Shown: positions 8,010 through 15,928 of the stretch, one piece after another
Layout of the letters: each line of letters starts with the position of its first letter
Numbering within the stretch: the stretch's first letter is position 1
IMG/VR virus record: IMGVR_UViG_3300033141_001139
Location: 1-26,664 of that record
Direction: 5' to 3' (one strand)
DNA length: 26,664 nucleotides
DNA from: a virus
Notes under the pieces: model-generated
Seen by the model: the letters and a program-made list of their open reading frames with translations, nothing else
The model's database searches: none
What the model was told of the DNA's origin: nothing
Position numbers and translations under genes: made by a program

Positions 8010-8216
8010 TTAATCCAGCAATTTCTTTTTTCCTACAGATTCAGTTACTTCCGTCAAATCTGAAACTACATCAATACAACTTTGTAATTCTTTCTCATTA
8101 AATACCGTAGTATCTCGTATTGTGCTTCCAGGATCTAAACTTAAAATAGAACCTCCTTTAAGGATTAAGCAAATTTTCCTCGAAGAAACATTAGTTAAAC
8201 TTTTAACTCTTAACAT
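8010..8216 (-). CDS. Small unknown protein (68 aa)
   Basis: A 68-aa protein with two parts. An N-terminal beta-rich piece has R-K-I-C-L-I-L-K-G-G-S and L-D-P-G-S motifs; the C-terminal part is an acidic helix. The 'strand, Gly-Gly, Leu-x-Pro-Gly' pattern is often seen in tiny phage proteins near head-tail joining genes, but I cannot name a family. The ATG at 8216 has only a weak ribosome site. The same frame is open for about 25 more codons upstream (to about 8294) with coding-like sequence but no ATG, GTG or TTG, so the true start is uncertain. Confidence 0.55.
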   Translation of the reverse strand: MLRVKSLTNVSSRKICLILKGGSILSLDPGSTIRDTTVFNEKELQSCIDVVSDLTEVTESVGKKKLLD

Positions 8217-8299
8217 AATTTCATCACTTTCAAAAACACCTTGTGTATAATTAAGTAAATCAGAAAATCCTGCTACCCCTATTAATATATTGAATTAAA

Positions 8300-8791
8300 T
8301 TATTCTCTTTTCACTCTTCTAGGAGCTATAGAGTAAACTTTCTTTAACGCAGCATCATGGAATGCATCTATTGCAATATCTACTACTTCAAACTCTTCAA
8401 CACCTGAATAATCCTCAGGAATAAATTCTGGAGTTATCGTAAAATAGCTCTGCTTATGTATGTCTACTTCTGTCTCAACACCAGCTAGAGAACCTGTCAA
8501 GGGTGTAGCCTTATTACCAAACCTAGCTAAAATAGGTAAAGCTGTGTCTTTCTTGAACAAACCTAATTTTCTCAATCTCGTTATCTTGGGCTTCCAATCA
8601 ATATAAACCATAGCAGAATATGAAAGGTAAGCAAGATCACTGTGATGAGACCAAACATCTAATTTCTCTGCAGTACTTAAAGTAGTGTTTGTTGGAATAT
8701 ACAGAGTGCAAGCTATCCCAATAATATCCAAAGAAACATCCATCATATGACGTATAGCATCGATTGTTCTGCGGGGTATGAGTTTCGACAT
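8300..8791 (-). CDS. Unknown virion/neck-region protein
   Basis: A 163-aa protein with a good ribosome site (AGAGGAG) and an ATG 15 nt after the stop of the HNH endonuclease gene. The N-terminus is helical (RRTIDAIRHMMDVSLDIIG), followed by several beta strands and an acidic stretch (PEFIPEDYSGVEEFEVVDI) near 118-136, with a basic C-terminal tail. No catalytic motif is visible. Its place before the tail-completion candidate suggests a head-completion or neck protein. The HNH gene immediately upstream may have been inserted between this gene and its original neighbour. Confidence 0.65.
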   Translation of the reverse strand: MSKLIPRRTIDAIRHMMDVSLDIIGIACTLYIPTNTTLSTAEKLDVWSHHSDLAYLSYSAMVYIDWKPKITRLRKLGLFKKDTALPILARFGNKATPLTGSLAGVETEVDIHKQSYFTITPEFIPEDYSGVEEFEVVDIAIDAFHDAALKKVYSIAPRRVKRE

Positions 8792-8806
8792 AAATTTGCT
8801 CTCCTC

Positions 8807-9391
8807 TTAAGTACTCATCCAAGCACAATTGATTTCTTCAAATATTGCTTGCCAGCATTCTCTATCTTTTATATTTGTTTTGGCATGACAATTCAAACAC
8901 AAACTAATTAAATTATAATTTTCACAATTATCTGTATTGTAATCAATATGATGAACATCTAATTTCCTACCATTCTCTTGTTCGGTTTTACCACATCCAG
9001 GCATTTGACATATTCTTCTATCTCTTTCACGGATAGACTCTCGAAGAGATTCATTGAATTCAGAAGGATAATTATTTCTCAAGCCATCAATATAAGCATG
9101 GTTATTTTCACCAGTATGAGACTCTCGAAATTCTATATCTTTCCAAAGCTCAATAGCTATAGCTCTTTTCTTCTCTACAGTTTCTGGACATTTGTGTGCA
9201 GCACGCATCTTTTCTATTGTTAATTCTGAATGTTGCTTGCCTGTATGAGCAATACGCAATTTATCTTTTGTTGATTCAGAATGATGTTTGCCTGTCATCG
9301 GGTGAACTCTATCTCCCCATCCCTTAAATGGGGGTTTATGAATCTTACCACATTTAGAACAACCTTCTGGATTGTATGAATGGCCTCTCAT
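8807..9391 (-). CDS. Free-standing HNH homing endonuclease with NUMOD3-like repeats
   Basis: A 194-aa protein. The N-terminus has a Cys pair (C11/C14). Residues about 30-85 carry repeated NUMOD3-like DNA-binding motifs (G-K-H-H-S-E-S-T-K-D-K-L, then G-K-Q-H-S-E-L-T-I-E-K-M). The C-terminal half is an HNH nuclease with C129/C133, the catalytic H147-H148 pair, a central Asn and the zinc-binding C165/C168. Such genes copy themselves into cognate sites in related phages and often sit between structural genes. Its ATG overlaps the stop of the preceding gene by 4 nt, so it rides on the operon's transcription and translation. The target is probably the neighbouring junction in a phage lacking it; that is inference. 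Confidence 0.88.
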   Translation of the reverse strand: MRGHSYNPEGCSKCGKIHKPPFKGWGDRVHPMTGKHHSESTKDKLRIAHTGKQHSELTIEKMRAAHKCPETVEKKRAIAIELWKDIEFRESHTGENNHAYIDGLRNNYPSEFNESLRESIRERDRRICQMPGCGKTEQENGRKLDVHHIDYNTDNCENYNLISLCLNCHAKTNIKDRECWQAIFEEINCAWMST

Positions 9392-9789
9392 TCTTCTTCT
9401 AATTCCTCAACAGCCTGGGTCATTATCCCTTCCACATCTTTCATATCCAGAAATGTCCACCTTGATTTTAGTATTTCTCTAGCCTTAGTTTTACCCTGAT
9501 CTATTATCAAAACTTTAGCCTTTCGAACAAACATTTCATGATCTTTGTATGAAAGAAAGGATTCCCGAACCTTTTCTCTGTCAAATATAAATCCATGCAT
9601 AGTCTCAAGGAAAGTTACAGCATTGTCTGGACTTTCATAATAATGCTCCCAAGCCTCCTCCACATCCTTAGAATTCATCCCAGCACCTGCATCCTTAACA
9701 GCAAACCCAAATTCTCTCAACTTAGCTAACAAGTTAAATAAACCCTCATTAAACCTCATCTCATTCACTAATCTATTATATTCTGTCAT
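9388..9789 (-). CDS. Unknown helical protein
   Basis: A 133-aa protein, mostly helical and acidic, ending in a run of Glu. I chose the ATG at 9789 because TCGGAGG lies 4 nt upstream; a TTG one codon earlier is less likely. Residues about 90-130 include a KAREILKSRWTFLDMKDVE stretch. No recognised domain. It overlaps the HNH endonuclease start by 4 nt and follows the nucleotidyltransferase-like gene by 27 nt, so it belongs to the same accessory block. Confidence 0.7.
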   Translation of the reverse strand: MTEYNRLVNEMRFNEGLFNLLAKLREFGFAVKDAGAGMNSKDVEEAWEHYYESPDNAVTFLETMHGFIFDREKVRESFLSYKDHEMFVRKAKVLIIDQGKTKAREILKSRWTFLDMKDVEGIMTQAVEELEEE

Positions 9790-9816
9790 CAATCCTCCGA
9801 ACTAATCTGTGGCACC

Positions 9817-10770
9817 TTAATCCTGCTCTCCAGCTGAAACATCCTGGACTCCTAACACACCCTTGATTGTATCGAGTTCTTCTGGAGACACTTCTCCATC
9901 ATCTTTTAAGACTTCTCTCAATTTATTAATTACAGTTATATACTGATATCTACCAATAAGTTTGAACATAGCATTAGAATCTGACCATTCTTTTGCTAAT
10001 TCTATGTCCTTCAAAGCCTCTTCTGGAGTAGCAGGTTCTCTATCTAATCGACGTTTCACAACCCAATTGTTCTTATGTCTTTGTAATTCAGCAATATCAG
10101 TTTCGATCTCTTTGAGTTTACCTTCTAACTTACCTAGAAATTTCTGCTTATCTTCCTGAGACATCTCAGATATAGCTGCTTCTATAAATTCAAAATCAAT
10201 CACATCTCTCTTAAGTTCACCCAACATAAGATCTGTATCTTTGACTGCATCTTTCATGTCATCAGCTAAATCTGAATACTCTTCATAAGGATCATAATCT
10301 GTAGGAACAATCTTAGGACCCTTTCTCCAAGTTTCAGTATTAATATCATAATATCCAGGAGATAGATAATCTGTTGCAGGATTTCTCTGAATAAATATTT
10401 CAATGGGATGATTTGCTACAAATCCATTATATTTAACTCTGTTGTTGTCAAACCAAGTCTTAACCTTCCAAACTAAATCCTCTGACCAAGCTGCAGGATT
10501 CTTAGGAGTAAGATGCACATCAATATCCGAATTCTCCAAAAACTGATTAGTGGTTATAGAACCTATTATGCGAGGATTAACTGTGGCAGCAAGAATATCT
10601 CCACCAGGATATCCATTAATGAATCTAAAGATCGCCTCTTTAGCATCATTCTTAAGCGTGTATGAGCCTCCCTGAGTCTTGTACCAAACGTCCAGCGGTA
10701 AATCTGGATGAGCAAAGTCAACCAAAGACTCCTTCAAGTTTGTCCATTTATCTAAATTGCGATTTGACAT
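9817..10770 (-). CDS. Nucleotidyltransferase-fold protein
   Basis: A 317-aa protein whose N-terminal part shows the polymerase-beta-type nucleotidyltransferase signature. There is G-S-I at residues 70-72, then a helix, then S-D-I-D-V-H at 81-86, giving metal-binding Asp82 and Asp84. H-P-I-E-I-F-I at 121-127 supplies the third acidic residue, Glu124. Enzymes of this fold transfer nucleotides to RNA, proteins or small molecules. Residues about 165-315 are helical and strongly charged, with coiled-coil stretches near 205-240, and no known substrate-binding domain is evident. It lies in the accessory block between head and tail genes. It could be an active enzyme packaged in the virion or a structural protein that kept the fold; the substrate is unknown. 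Confidence 0.65.
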   Translation of the reverse strand: MSNRNLDKWTNLKESLVDFAHPDLPLDVWYKTQGGSYTLKNDAKEAIFRFINGYPGGDILAATVNPRIIGSITTNQFLENSDIDVHLTPKNPAAWSEDLVWKVKTWFDNNRVKYNGFVANHPIEIFIQRNPATDYLSPGYYDINTETWRKGPKIVPTDYDPYEEYSDLADDMKDAVKDTDLMLGELKRDVIDFEFIEAAISEMSQEDKQKFLGKLEGKLKEIETDIAELQRHKNNWVVKRRLDREPATPEEALKDIELAKEWSDSNAMFKLIGRYQYITVINKLREVLKDDGEVSPEELDTIKGVLGVQDVSAGEQD

Positions 10771-10771
10771 G

Positions 10772-11806
10772 TTATTCTTCTTCAGGAGTTAAAACTTTAA
10801 TTTCGATTTTAGGAGCTTTGGAAGATGCAAACTCAAATACCCAGCCTTCCGGATCTTTACGCTTAGCTTGATAATAGTAACCGTTTCCGGTCTGTTCTAA
10901 AACTGCTCCTACTTTACCAATAATTATATCCTCCATAAGTTGCTGTCGCGATTCTATTTCTTCTTCAGTAACTTCTCGAACACCCTTCTTCATCAACATA
11001 TTCCTGACGTCAAAAGCATTCATATCACCAGCTTTATTTACTACAGCTTTAACAGCTTCCGCTCGAGATCTACCGTTAGCCCTAGCTTTCTTATAAACTG
11101 TAACTAAGGCCTCAGAATCAAAAGGGTCGTCGTCTCCTTCTTGAACAGGAGTGATTCTTTCCACAATATTGGATAGGCAGAATGTGCATTCTTCAACAGT
11201 ATTTCTGAATGTCTTATCACAGTTATTGCAAAGCCACAACGGATCTGTACTCTCATTCTTAGAACTATCTAATCTTTGTGTCTTGTCCTCTGGAACTTCT
11301 TCAATAGCCAATTCTTTATTGGCCTCACTATCAGGTTTAATCTTGGCACCAGCTTTGTTGAAATCGTCCTTATCATGATCCTCTAAACCCATGTCCTCAG
11401 GATCAGCTTCTGGCTCCTCTACCGTCTTTGTATTTTGAGGAGCCTCGTCGGATTTATTTTCTTTTTCTTTGGATTCTCCAATAGATATCCCTGGATATAC
11501 TGCTTGACGAGAAGCTAATTCTTTCGATATATCCGCAAGATCAGAATTTCTCCCATCTATCACAACTTCATCTTCAAAAGGAGTAATCCCAAAAAGAGAT
11601 TTCTTATAATTCTCTAAAACAGAATCTATGAAACTCTTCTCTCCAGAAGTGGTAAAACTAACAACCAAACGGGATTCCTTAATATCCGGTTCATCTTCTT
11701 CCAGAACAGCTTTTTTGGAAGTTTTCTTATCCTCTCGGAGAATATGTAGGAAATCCCCAAAGGATGCATCTTTTCTGAATTGGAAATTGTTATCTACTTC
11801 GGACAT
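10772..11806 (-). CDS. Acidic unknown protein with central zinc ribbon
   Basis: A 344-aa protein. Residues about 110-190 are a low-complexity acidic linker rich in Glu, Asp, Lys and Ser. A four-Cys zinc ribbon follows (C193/C196 and C207/C210). A helical segment near 235-280 precedes a short beta-rich C-terminal domain that includes GNGYYYQAKR. The ATG overlaps the previous stop in a TAATG junction and has a strong AAGGAGG site 7 nt away. The layout of two folded ends, an acidic linker and a zinc ribbon suggests a protein-protein or nucleic-acid contact role, but I recognise no family. Confidence 0.7.
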   Translation of the reverse strand: MSEVDNNFQFRKDASFGDFLHILREDKKTSKKAVLEEDEPDIKESRLVVSFTTSGEKSFIDSVLENYKKSLFGITPFEDEVVIDGRNSDLADISKELASRQAVYPGISIGESKEKENKSDEAPQNTKTVEEPEADPEDMGLEDHDKDDFNKAGAKIKPDSEANKELAIEEVPEDKTQRLDSSKNESTDPLWLCNNCDKTFRNTVEECTFCLSNIVERITPVQEGDDDPFDSEALVTVYKKARANGRSRAEAVKAVVNKAGDMNAFDVRNMLMKKGVREVTEEEIESRQQLMEDIIIGKVGAVLEQTGNGYYYQAKRKDPEGWVFEFASSKAPKIEIKVLTPEEE

Positions 11807-12246
11807 TATTTTTCCTCCTTATCTACAGACATATCTATGAGATCGACTTTCTTACCTTCCAAATCTGACCACTTACCGGCACCAGAACCACCATCCCAAT
11901 TAATCAGATCCTTGACTTTGTCGGATATCAAAGTACCTCTTGCCCAGGAAGCGACTTCGTGTGTCCTACCCTTCTTAACCAAAGGACGGCACTCTATCGG
12001 ACAGTTAGCAAATCGCATGTTCAACAATTCCTGAACAGATTCAGGCACAGATTTCTCATCCAGTACCTTATCCAGAATAGCTAAAGCTGTCTTATCCTTG
12101 GGCATGATCTTTATACCCTGCTCTACAGCAGCATTGAAGAGTCGATCTGTTCCAGTTGCAGGAACATTCTTACAATATTCACCCAAGATCCGGAGCAATC
12201 TCTTGAACAAATTCAAATTCTTTGCTTCATTTAACTTACACTTCAT
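11806..12246 (-). CDS. Unknown basic helical protein
   Basis: A 146-aa protein, helical and basic at the N-terminus (K-N-L-N-L-F-K-R-L-L-R-I-L) and mixed charge later. It has scattered Cys residues (near 4, 25, 82 and 86) but no clear zinc site. The ATG lies inside the end of the preceding gene (11-nt overlap) behind GGAGG with 6-nt spacing, and its TAA overlaps the next ATG by one base. The tight coupling suggests it is made together with both neighbours. No function can be assigned. Confidence 0.7.
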   Translation of the reverse strand: MKCKLNEAKNLNLFKRLLRILGEYCKNVPATGTDRLFNAAVEQGIKIMPKDKTALAILDKVLDEKSVPESVQELLNMRFANCPIECRPLVKKGRTHEVASWARGTLISDKVKDLINWDGGSGAGKWSDLEGKKVDLIDMSVDKEEK

Positions 12247-13159
12247 CCTTTTCCTCCTCTGCTAATTTAGCAACTTCAGCCTCAGCTTCTTTTTCATCTA
12301 TCAAATCAACAATAGCTTCTTTTATGGATTCAAAAATACCTTCGTTTGAAAGTATCTGTCCAACTTTCGGATAAAACACTTTGCCGATTCTGTCAAGACC
12401 CACCATAGATTCTTCCAAGCAGTCAGCTACTTCTGAATCACCAACAGACAAAGTGTAGAAGCAGTCTTTATCAAACGAGACTCGGACTTCAAACACCATC
12501 CCCACTCCACTGAACTCTGTCTGGAATCGACCTCCTGTCAAGCACTTACCTTCACCTAAGCTCTTGATACTGAAATCTTCGAGAAGTATTTCCATACTCC
12601 CCACATCTGATTCATTCTCGAACAGAACGCCCTCCATGTATCTATCAACCCATTCATTTATTGGTGACTGAATCGGGATAACTGCTTCTATAGTAGGAGT
12701 AATATCCAGACCTATGCCCATCTCATGTACAAATTTCCCAACTATGCTCCGAGCAGTTCGGATTTCCTGAGAATCCACCATCTCAAGTATTTTAGCTTTG
12801 AGTTCGTCTACCCTAGCTTCGAAAATATTCTCTTCTGTTAAATTAACAGCATCCATAATTTTATTCTTCAGATTGAGATAAGCATTCTCATCCAGTTGTC
12901 CATCGAACATTTCCTGAAATTCTTCCCAAAGCTCATTTGGCACAGTTATTTTAAGACTCTCCTCGAATTGTACTGTTCTACAATCATCTCCTTCTAAAAT
13001 CTCTAAATTCCAAGTATCTTTTTGCTTCTTCAATTTCTGAATTGCAGATCGAACTGATCCCACTTGAGCAGGTAAATAAGATATAGCATCCATCGTGGTT
13101 GCAGCACCCTCCTCAAATAAATCATTCTGAATCTGATTTGCTAAATCTTGGTATTCCAT
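12236..13159 (-). CDS. Unknown 307-aa protein of the accessory block
   Basis: I place the start at the ATG at 13159, with AGAGGA 7 nt upstream and 11 nt after the previous stop; a longer in-frame reading from 13207 overlaps the SWIM gene's end and uses a TTG. The N-terminal third is helical with a basic K-L-K-K-Q-K stretch. The middle is helical and acidic, the part near 200-270 is beta-rich, and the protein ends in an acidic Glu/Ala/Lys helix. No catalytic motif or known domain is visible. It lies just after the SWIM zinc-finger gene. Confidence 0.7.
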   Translation of the reverse strand: MEYQDLANQIQNDLFEEGAATTMDAISYLPAQVGSVRSAIQKLKKQKDTWNLEILEGDDCRTVQFEESLKITVPNELWEEFQEMFDGQLDENAYLNLKNKIMDAVNLTEENIFEARVDELKAKILEMVDSQEIRTARSIVGKFVHEMGIGLDITPTIEAVIPIQSPINEWVDRYMEGVLFENESDVGSMEILLEDFSIKSLGEGKCLTGGRFQTEFSGVGMVFEVRVSFDKDCFYTLSVGDSEVADCLEESMVGLDRIGKVFYPKVGQILSNEGIFESIKEAIVDLIDEKEAEAEVAKLAEEEKDEV

Positions 13160-13170
13160 TGATTTATCCT

Positions 13171-15927
13171 CTAAAAATAATTTAACTTTGTTCCACATTT
13201 TGGACAAATAAATTCCTTATTTTCTGACTTCACTCCCTTTTCTTTAAAGTCCTTTTGGTGTGCTTTAAAAGAGCATTCTGGACAAATATATTCATGTGAA
13301 GCTCTCCAATGTCCTCTAGCTTCCCATGCTTCTTTACCATATTCTAAATAGTAAGCTAATTCTTTAGTGGATCCTATATGTTGTTCGAAATTATGGTTTG
13401 CTACATCATCTATAAGGTAATCTATCCTATGTTCTATAGCAACCTGCTTTAATCTTGAAATCTGTTTATCCGTAAGTTCATAATCCCCAGCTACCATCAA
13501 ATTTTTATTCAAAATAGATCCTGCTGCTGTTCCTGATTTATTCAAATCATGAAAATCCACACCAGCTTCTTCAGCAGTCTCTTGATGAGAACTTTTTACA
13601 GGAATAAGAGTTCCATCTTTCAATACCCAGAATTTGATATAGGATTCTTCTCCACTCCATGTACTGTGTGTTAATTTTCCATTGAGCTTACCCTCAGCCT
13701 TCCAGTACTTCTTCATTGCTGCTTCTGGGTTAGCAGTAGCAACTCTAGCTTCCCATGCTTCTTTACCATATTCTAAATAGTAAGCTAATTCTTTAGAGGA
13801 TTTCACAGGCTGCAGAAAATGATGTCCTTTAATATCCAATATTAAAGTGTCTACTCTATGTTCAATCCCAAGATTCTTCAATTTCGAAATTTGAGCCTTG
13901 GTAAGTTTCTTTGCCATTCCTGAAATATTCAAGTCCTTATCTTGAATAGCTCCAGTTATCGCTCCAGCTTTAAGCAACTGAGGATATCTAACCCCTGCGT
14001 CAATTGCAGTATCATCATGAGAATACTCTACTGGAATAATATTCCCATTCGTCAACAACCAAAATTTTAAGTAGGTCTGTTCCCCTGGGTATGTGCCCTG
14101 AATCAACTTATTGTTAATAGTTTTCTTATAATACTTCTTCATAGCAACTTCAGGATCAGCGGTAGCAACAGCCTCAGTTTTTCTCTTACCCAGTGCCTTA
14201 GCAGCCTGTTGGAAGCCTGTAAGCTCCGCTGAAGCCTTCTTCTCTGCTTTTTGAATAACCGACCCGTATTCCTTCTTCAACCATTGAGCCATGGTAGTTT
14301 TATACCAAGGTAAAGATTTGTATAATGCTTGGATGTGCTTACAATGTGCTCCATACTGCTTAGGATTTCTCTTATCTGGAGGACGATTTTCCTGATCCCC
14401 ATACTTAGCTTGATACTTAGGCTGGGATCTGATATAATCTCCACCATAATAAGTATCGGCTGGACAATTATGAACATATATTCCTGCAGCTAAGGCAAAA
14501 TTCTGATATTTTTCTACGGATAAATCGTAAACAGGGATTGCTTCATCTAAATTAATTAAGCTAACAGAAACAACTTTATGATTGTAAAATCTTCCTGTTG
14601 TCTTATCCCGCAAAACAGTTTTAGCAGCTATATCTTTAATTCTTTCACCTTGTTCTTTTCTAGCTTCCGGATGTTCTGCCCACCACTTCTTCTTTCTTTC
14701 ACCTATAGCTTTGCATTCCTCAGGAGATTTTGATCCTTGCATATTTACAACCATTAAATCTCGAGTTTCTTTATTATTCCATTGTCTTGTAGATCTTTCT
14801 GACAACCCTTTTTGACCCTTTTCAGAACGCATAAATTCAGTTCCAGCAACAATCAACTTATCTACTAATTCTGGATGTTTTTCTATACAAATCTTGCCAG
14901 CTTTTCGATTGGATTCTCTCATCTGTTCAGCCTTAATTGGATCTTCCCAAGCCCTCAATATCGCTGCTATAGCATTGGGGTGGTTTTTAGTATGCAATTC
15001 CCAATGCTCTAACACTTCCAACCATTGTAAGTTCTCAGGACAATCATTGCAAGAATTAAAATCCTTATGATGTACTACTAAACTTTTTTCTTTTCCTTCG
15101 ATCTCAATCAATTTCTTATCGTGTTCCCCACACAACAAAGCTTCCGCAACTATTCTATACACAGTTTTCCAAATAGGTCTTCCTAAAGAATCTCTTTTAG
15201 AATTTAACATGATCTTAGTGTAAGTTTGAGAAAACCTACTGTTTGGTTTTGTCTGTTTTGTATAACAAGGCATTAAAGAATTTCCTTCTTTTAATTGCCC
15301 AGCTTGCTCATAAGAACCGTCTCTCAATCTAAATGGATGATTAGAAGTACATCGGATCTTTTCTCCATTGTCTAAAACTACTTCTACAAGTTGATTAACT
15401 TCTTTAGTTATACCTAAGCATTTAGCTCTTGCTGGAATAAAATCCCCATTTTCATCTGAAGCATAAACCCAAAAAGATTCATCTTTCCCAAATTCAGATA
15501 AAATCTCTTCCATAGTTAAAATTCTTCCATCCAACAGAGGTATCTTAGTGTCTCCAGTCAAACATTCACAATCAAATTCAACATCACCCTTCTTAAATAT
15601 GTGTGCTGCTAATTTCTTTAAGTTTACTCTACGTTGTCCACCTTTAGGTTTAGTCCAATTTCTTCTATCTTGAATACCTCTCTGTATTTCTGGGATAAGG
15701 TTCTTCCAACGCAACACAACTTCATACCACAGGCCTTCTTCGGATCCAGAGTGTACTTTAAATCTCCAAAGATCCTTCTCCATGCTCTGCATCCTTAAGC
15801 CTCCCTTAGAAATAATACCAGGCACTTTCTCAGGATTAGTAAAGAAGTCTGGAAATCGTCTGGTTATAGACTTCTGTTTCCTTGCTATTTGCGATAGGGT
15901 TGCTTCTATTAATTCACGAAATAACAT
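13171..15927 (-). CDS. SWIM zinc-finger protein interrupted by an HNH intein; duplicated C-terminal domain
   Basis: A 918-aa precursor. Residues 1-121 are the N-extein, 122-487 an intein and 488-918 the C-extein. Splicing would give a 552-aa protein with a SWIM motif: C120-E-C488, then C529-K-H531, with the Tyr/Pro-rich PPDKRNP spacer typical of phage SWIM proteins. The C-extein then has two homologous domains of about 143 residues (about 586-728 and 729-871), each with a K-F-W-L/V...I-P-V...S-H core and the same SSKELAYYLEYGKEAWEAR-like end. It finishes with a four-Cys zinc ribbon (C882/C885, C908/C911). SWIM domains bind DNA or protein. Its ATG comes 1 nt after the M42 peptidase stop. Its virion or packaging role is inference from position. 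Confidence 0.8.
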   Translation of the reverse strand: MLFRELIEATLSQIARKQKSITRRFPDFFTNPEKVPGIISKGGLRMQSMEKDLWRFKVHSGSEEGLWYEVVLRWKNLIPEIQRGIQDRRNWTKPKGGQRRVNLKKLAAHIFKKGDVEFDCECLTGDTKIPLLDGRILTMEEILSEFGKDESFWVYASDENGDFIPARAKCLGITKEVNQLVEVVLDNGEKIRCTSNHPFRLRDGSYEQAGQLKEGNSLMPCYTKQTKPNSRFSQTYTKIMLNSKRDSLGRPIWKTVYRIVAEALLCGEHDKKLIEIEGKEKSLVVHHKDFNSCNDCPENLQWLEVLEHWELHTKNHPNAIAAILRAWEDPIKAEQMRESNRKAGKICIEKHPELVDKLIVAGTEFMRSEKGQKGLSERSTRQWNNKETRDLMVVNMQGSKSPEECKAIGERKKKWWAEHPEARKEQGERIKDIAAKTVLRDKTTGRFYNHKVVSVSLINLDEAIPVYDLSVEKYQNFALAAGIYVHNCPADTYYGGDYIRSQPKYQAKYGDQENRPPDKRNPKQYGAHCKHIQALYKSLPWYKTTMAQWLKKEYGSVIQKAEKKASAELTGFQQAAKALGKRKTEAVATADPEVAMKKYYKKTINNKLIQGTYPGEQTYLKFWLLTNGNIIPVEYSHDDTAIDAGVRYPQLLKAGAITGAIQDKDLNISGMAKKLTKAQISKLKNLGIEHRVDTLILDIKGHHFLQPVKSSKELAYYLEYGKEAWEARVATANPEAAMKKYWKAEGKLNGKLTHSTWSGEESYIKFWVLKDGTLIPVKSSHQETAEEAGVDFHDLNKSGTAAGSILNKNLMVAGDYELTDKQISRLKQVAIEHRIDYLIDDVANHNFEQHIGSTKELAYYLEYGKEAWEARGHWRASHEYICPECSFKAHQKDFKEKGVKSENKEFICPKCGTKLNYF
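13314..13367 (-). repeat. 54-bp direct repeat, copy 2 (SWIM protein domain duplication)
   Basis: Identical over 54 bp to 13743-13796. It encodes the S-(S/T)-K-E-L-A-Y-Y-L-E-Y-G-K type end of the duplicated C-terminal domain. Perfect DNA identity within otherwise diverged domains suggests recent gene conversion or strong constraint. Confidence 0.85.
13743..13796 (-). repeat. 54-bp direct repeat, copy 1 (SWIM protein domain duplication)
   Basis: The partner of 13314-13367, 429 bp (143 codons) away, so the copies are in the same frame. Recombination between them would delete exactly one domain in frame. Confidence 0.85.
14467..15564 (-). mobile_element. Intein with embedded HNH homing endonuclease
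   Basis: A 366-residue in-frame insertion. It begins with Cys in C-L-T-G-D-T-K-I-P-L (block A) and has a T-S-N-H-P-F block B near intein residue 73. It ends with block F (A-I-P-V-Y-D-L-S-V) and block G (G-I-Y-V-H-N), followed by a Cys as the first C-extein residue. All residues for protein splicing are therefore present. The middle holds an HNH nuclease (V-V-H-H-K-D-F-N, then C-P-E-N-L-Q-W-L) plus Lys-rich repeats likely to bind DNA. It interrupts the Cys-x-Cys pair of the host SWIM motif, between Glu121 and the second Cys. Confidence 0.92.
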
Positions 15928-15928
15928 A

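Noticed and set aside
7931-8102. Short plus-strand open frame starting at the ATG at 7931
   Set aside because: No ribosome site, opposite to every other gene, and half of it overlaps the small minus-strand gene.
13160-13207. Longer start for the 307-aa protein (TTG at 13207)
   Set aside because: It overlaps the end of the SWIM gene and places the good AGAGGA site inside the coding region; the ATG at 13159 fits better.
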